Below the pieces are notes generated by a model, which searched no databases, was not told the DNA's origin, and worked only from the letters and a program-made list of their open reading frames with translations. A program made the position numbers and the translations under genes. A stretch of 64,000 nt of DNA from Rhizobium sp. ARZ01 (GTDB lineage Bacteria; Pseudomonadota; Alphaproteobacteria; Rhizobiales; Rhizobiaceae): contig NZ_JACVAE010000003.1 in NCBI RefSeq assembly GCF_014851675.1, positions 62,001-126,000 of the forward strand, written 5' to 3'. This document shows positions 62,144 to 64,000 of the stretch, one piece after another. Position 1 is the first letter of the stretch. Every line of letters begins with the position of its first letter.

Positions 62144-63419
62144 ACAGGCGCAGACGACGGCCGACGTGACCGAGTTGATGACCGGGATCGGTCGCAATGC
62201 GCGCGCCGCCAGCCGGCCGCTCGCCGTCGCATCGACGGCGGCGAAGAATGCCGCGCTTGAGGCGATGGCAAAGGCGATCCTCGCTGATCGCGATCAGATC
62301 CTTGCCGCCAATGCAATCGATCTTGCGCATGCGCGCGAAAGCGGGCTCGCCGGCTCCTTCATCGACCGTCTGACGCTGACGCCGGAGCGGATCGACGCGA
62401 TTGCCGCCGGCATCCGCGACATCGCCGCCTTCAAAGATCCGGTCGGCGACGTGATTGCCGAGTGGGACCGGCCGAACGGCCTGCACATCGAGCGTGTGCG
62501 CACCCCGCTCGGGGTGATCGGCGTGATCTACGAGAGCCGCCCGAACGTGACGGCCGATGCCGGCGCCCTCTGCCTGAAGGCCGGCAATGCGGTCATCCTG
62601 CGCGGTGGCTCCGACAGCCTCAATTCCTCGCGGGCGATCCATGCCTGCCTGGTGCGCGGCCTGAAGGAAGCCGGACTGCCGGAGCACGCGATCCAGATGG
62701 TGCCGGTCGCAGACCGCGCGGCTGTCGGCGCGATGCTCTCCGGGCTGGACGGCTCGATCGACGTCATCGTCCCGCGTGGAGGCAAAAGCCTCGTTGCCCG
62801 TGTGCAGAACGAGGCGCGCGTCCCCGTCTTCGCCCATCTCGACGGCCTCTGCCACGTCTATGTCGACCGTTCCGCCGATCTCGACATGGCGCGCAGCGTC
62901 GTCGTCAATTCCAAGATGCGCCGCACCGGCATCTGCGGTGCGGCCGAGACGCTGCTGATCGATCGGGCCGCGGCCGGAACGCACCTGGCGCCTCTGCTTG
63001 CCGCGCTCAAGGATGCCGGCTGCGAGGTTCGCGCGACGAACGAAATCCGTGCGCTCGTTCCCGGTCTCGAAGCTGCGGCCGAGAAGGACTGGTCGACCGA
63101 ATATCTGGACGCCATCATCTCGGTGGCGCTGGTCGACGGTGTCGAAGGCGCCATTGCACACATCAACCGGTGGTCCTCGGCGCATACGGAGGCGGTGATC
63201 GCGCAGGATCAGTCCGTGGCGGCCCGCTTTTTCGCCGAGATCGATTCCGCCATCCTCCTCCACAATGCCTCGACGCAGTTTGCCGATGGCGGCGAATTCG
63301 GCATGGGTGGGGAGATCGGCATTGCGACCGGCAAGATGCATGCGCGCGGGCCCGTCGGCGTCGAGCAACTGACTTCGTTCAAATACCGGGTGCGCGGCAC
63401 CGGACAGGTGCGGCCCTAG
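62136..63419 (+). CDS. proA: glutamate-5-semialdehyde dehydrogenase (gamma-glutamyl phosphate reductase)
   Basis: Second step of proline synthesis, NADPH-dependent reduction of gamma-glutamyl phosphate. 427 residues from ATG 62136. Aldehyde dehydrogenase fold; catalytic Cys in [19 protein letters not shown] region [18 protein letters not shown] and [13 protein letters not shown] near the C-terminus. Overlaps proB. The next gene nadD begins right after its TAG. Confidence 0.96.
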   Translation: MLEQAQTTADVTELMTGIGRNARAASRPLAVASTAAKNAALEAMAKAILADRDQILAANAIDLAHARESGLAGSFIDRLTLTPERIDAIAAGIRDIAAFKDPVGDVIAEWDRPNGLHIERVRTPLGVIGVIYESRPNVTADAGALCLKAGNAVILRGGSDSLNSSRAIHACLVRGLKEAGLPEHAIQMVPVADRAAVGAMLSGLDGSIDVIVPRGGKSLVARVQNEARVPVFAHLDGLCHVYVDRSADLDMARSVVVNSKMRRTGICGAAETLLIDRAAAGTHLAPLLAALKDAGCEVRATNEIRALVPGLEAAAEKDWSTEYLDAIISVALVDGVEGAIAHINRWSSAHTEAVIAQDQSVAARFFAEIDSAILLHNASTQFADGGEFGMGGEIGIATGKMHARGPVGVEQLTSFKYRVRGTGQVRP

Positions 63420-64000
63420 GTGCAGCCCGAGACGATCGAAGCGCGATACCTGCGGATGCCGCATGTCGAGCGGGGGATGGTCGTCGGTCTTTTCGGCGGC
63501 TCCTTCAACCCGCCGCACGAGGGCCATGTGCTCGTGGCCGACATCTCGCTGCGTCGCCTGCGTCTCGACCAGCTCTGGTGGATGGTAACGCCGGGCAATC
63601 CGTTGAAGGATCATCGTCATCTGGCGCCCCTCGAACAGCGCTTGCGGCAGTCCGAAGCGATCACGCCTGACCCGCGGATCAAGGTGACGGCCTTCGAGAA
63701 GACGATCGGCCAGAGCTATACGGCGAGAACGCTTGAGATCGTCAAGGCGCGCAACCCCGGCGTGCACTTCGTCTGGATCATGGGTGCGGACAATCTGCAG
63801 GGCTTCCATCGCTGGCAGAGCTGGCAGACGATTGCCCGTACCTTCCCCATCGCGGTCATCGATCGGCCGGGATCGACGCTCGCCTATCTGTCGTCGAAAA
63901 TGGCGCGAACCTTCGACCACGCTCGCATCGACGAGGAGGATGCCGGAGCGCTGGCTTTCCGCAAGTCACCGGCTTGGACATTCATCCACGGCCCCCGTTC
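63420..64000 (+). CDS. nadD: nicotinate-nucleotide adenylyltransferase (3'-truncated by window)
   Basis: NAD synthesis: nicotinate mononucleotide + ATP to deamido-NAD. Nucleotidyltransferase motif GLFGGSFNPPHEGH near residue 22, TPGNPLKDH, and MGADNLQGFHRW. The start is put at GTG 63420, directly after the proA stop; in-frame ATGs at 63456 (MPHVERG) and 63477 are possible. 193 codons are in the window and the ISTTLSSTALR-type C-terminal part lies beyond it. Last gene of the obg-proB-proA-nadD run. Confidence 0.9.
   Translation, partial: MQPETIEARYLRMPHVERGMVVGLFGGSFNPPHEGHVLVADISLRRLRLDQLWWMVTPGNPLKDHRHLAPLEQRLRQSEAITPDPRIKVTAFEKTIGQSYTARTLEIVKARNPGVHFVWIMGADNLQGFHRWQSWQTIARTFPIAVIDRPGSTLAYLSSKMARTFDHARIDEEDAGALAFRKSPAWTFIHGPR

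Noticed and set aside
62076..63920. 614-codon minus-strand frame opposite proA-nadD
   Set aside because: Covers two well-identified genes, hence a shadow.

Overview
The window is a GC-rich alphaproteobacterial chromosome segment. It looks like Rhizobiaceae, closest in gene order to Sinorhizobium/Ensifer, and it spans the chromosomal replication origin. Evidence for this is the ppsR-hemE-hemJ-rho-mnmE-mnmG-rsmG-parA-parB-holA-lptE-leuS order, a probable oriC between ppsR and hemE, and six near-perfect plus one weak parS site scattered over about 22 kb. Readable promoters follow the rhizobial CTTGAC-N17-CTATAT pattern. The assignment rests on gene order and protein family recognition, not on a database search.

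Layout. 1-4.3 kb: a 3'-truncated succinate-semialdehyde dehydrogenase behind a PLP decarboxylase, a nitroreductase and a glutathionyl-hydroquinone reductase. 4.5-14.7 kb (mostly minus strand): gyrB with promoter and terminator, an overlapping XRE regulator-Smr-MltA-Tim44 run, plus-strand fxsA and secB, then the compact dnaQ-coaE-aroE-maf-ppsR run. 14.7-15.1 kb: oriC. 15.1-24 kb (plus strand): hemE-hemJ, rho, and the mnmE-mnmG-rsmG-parA-parB segregation and tRNA-modification cluster. 24-28.2 kb (minus): holA, lptE, leuS. 28.4-41 kb: YggS, a propionyl-CoA-synthetase-like enzyme, TrcR, acsA, a thermonuclease-like protein, an SdhAF4-like protein, htpX, rsmB, a heparinase-family protein and purH. 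41-47.6 kb: an ABC-F ATPase, a cystathionine-synthase-family enzyme, a zinc-ribbon/Nudix pair, a small hypothetical gene and a membrane-anchored FMN glutamate-synthase-like protein.

48-54 kb is the only clearly accessory stretch. It is a same-strand cassette of four genes I cannot assign to characterised families, followed by a small LuxR-type regulator. The first product has an 85-residue N-terminus with no Lys or Arg, then a cationic amphipathic helix, a glycine zipper and a strongly basic C-terminus. The second carries a zinc-protease HEVAH motif. The other two are large, soluble-looking and helix-rich. This is the best candidate for an undescribed system.

54.3-64 kb returns to ordinary genes: cfa, a spermidine-synthase-like methyltransferase with a (CAA)12 tract just upstream of its start, tRNA-Ser(CGA), rplU-rpmA, two overlapping GNAT acetyltransferases, an EEP-family hydrolase, and the obg-proB-proA-nadD run, with nadD cut by the window end.

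Functionally, most of the window is replication and segregation (gyrB, dnaQ, holA, oriC, parS, parAB), translation and tRNA modification, cofactor and heme synthesis, envelope biogenesis and acyl-CoA activation. Gene direction switches at oriC as expected for co-orientation with replication. Start codons were chosen from ribosome-binding sites, overlaps and family N-termini; uncertain ones are flagged.
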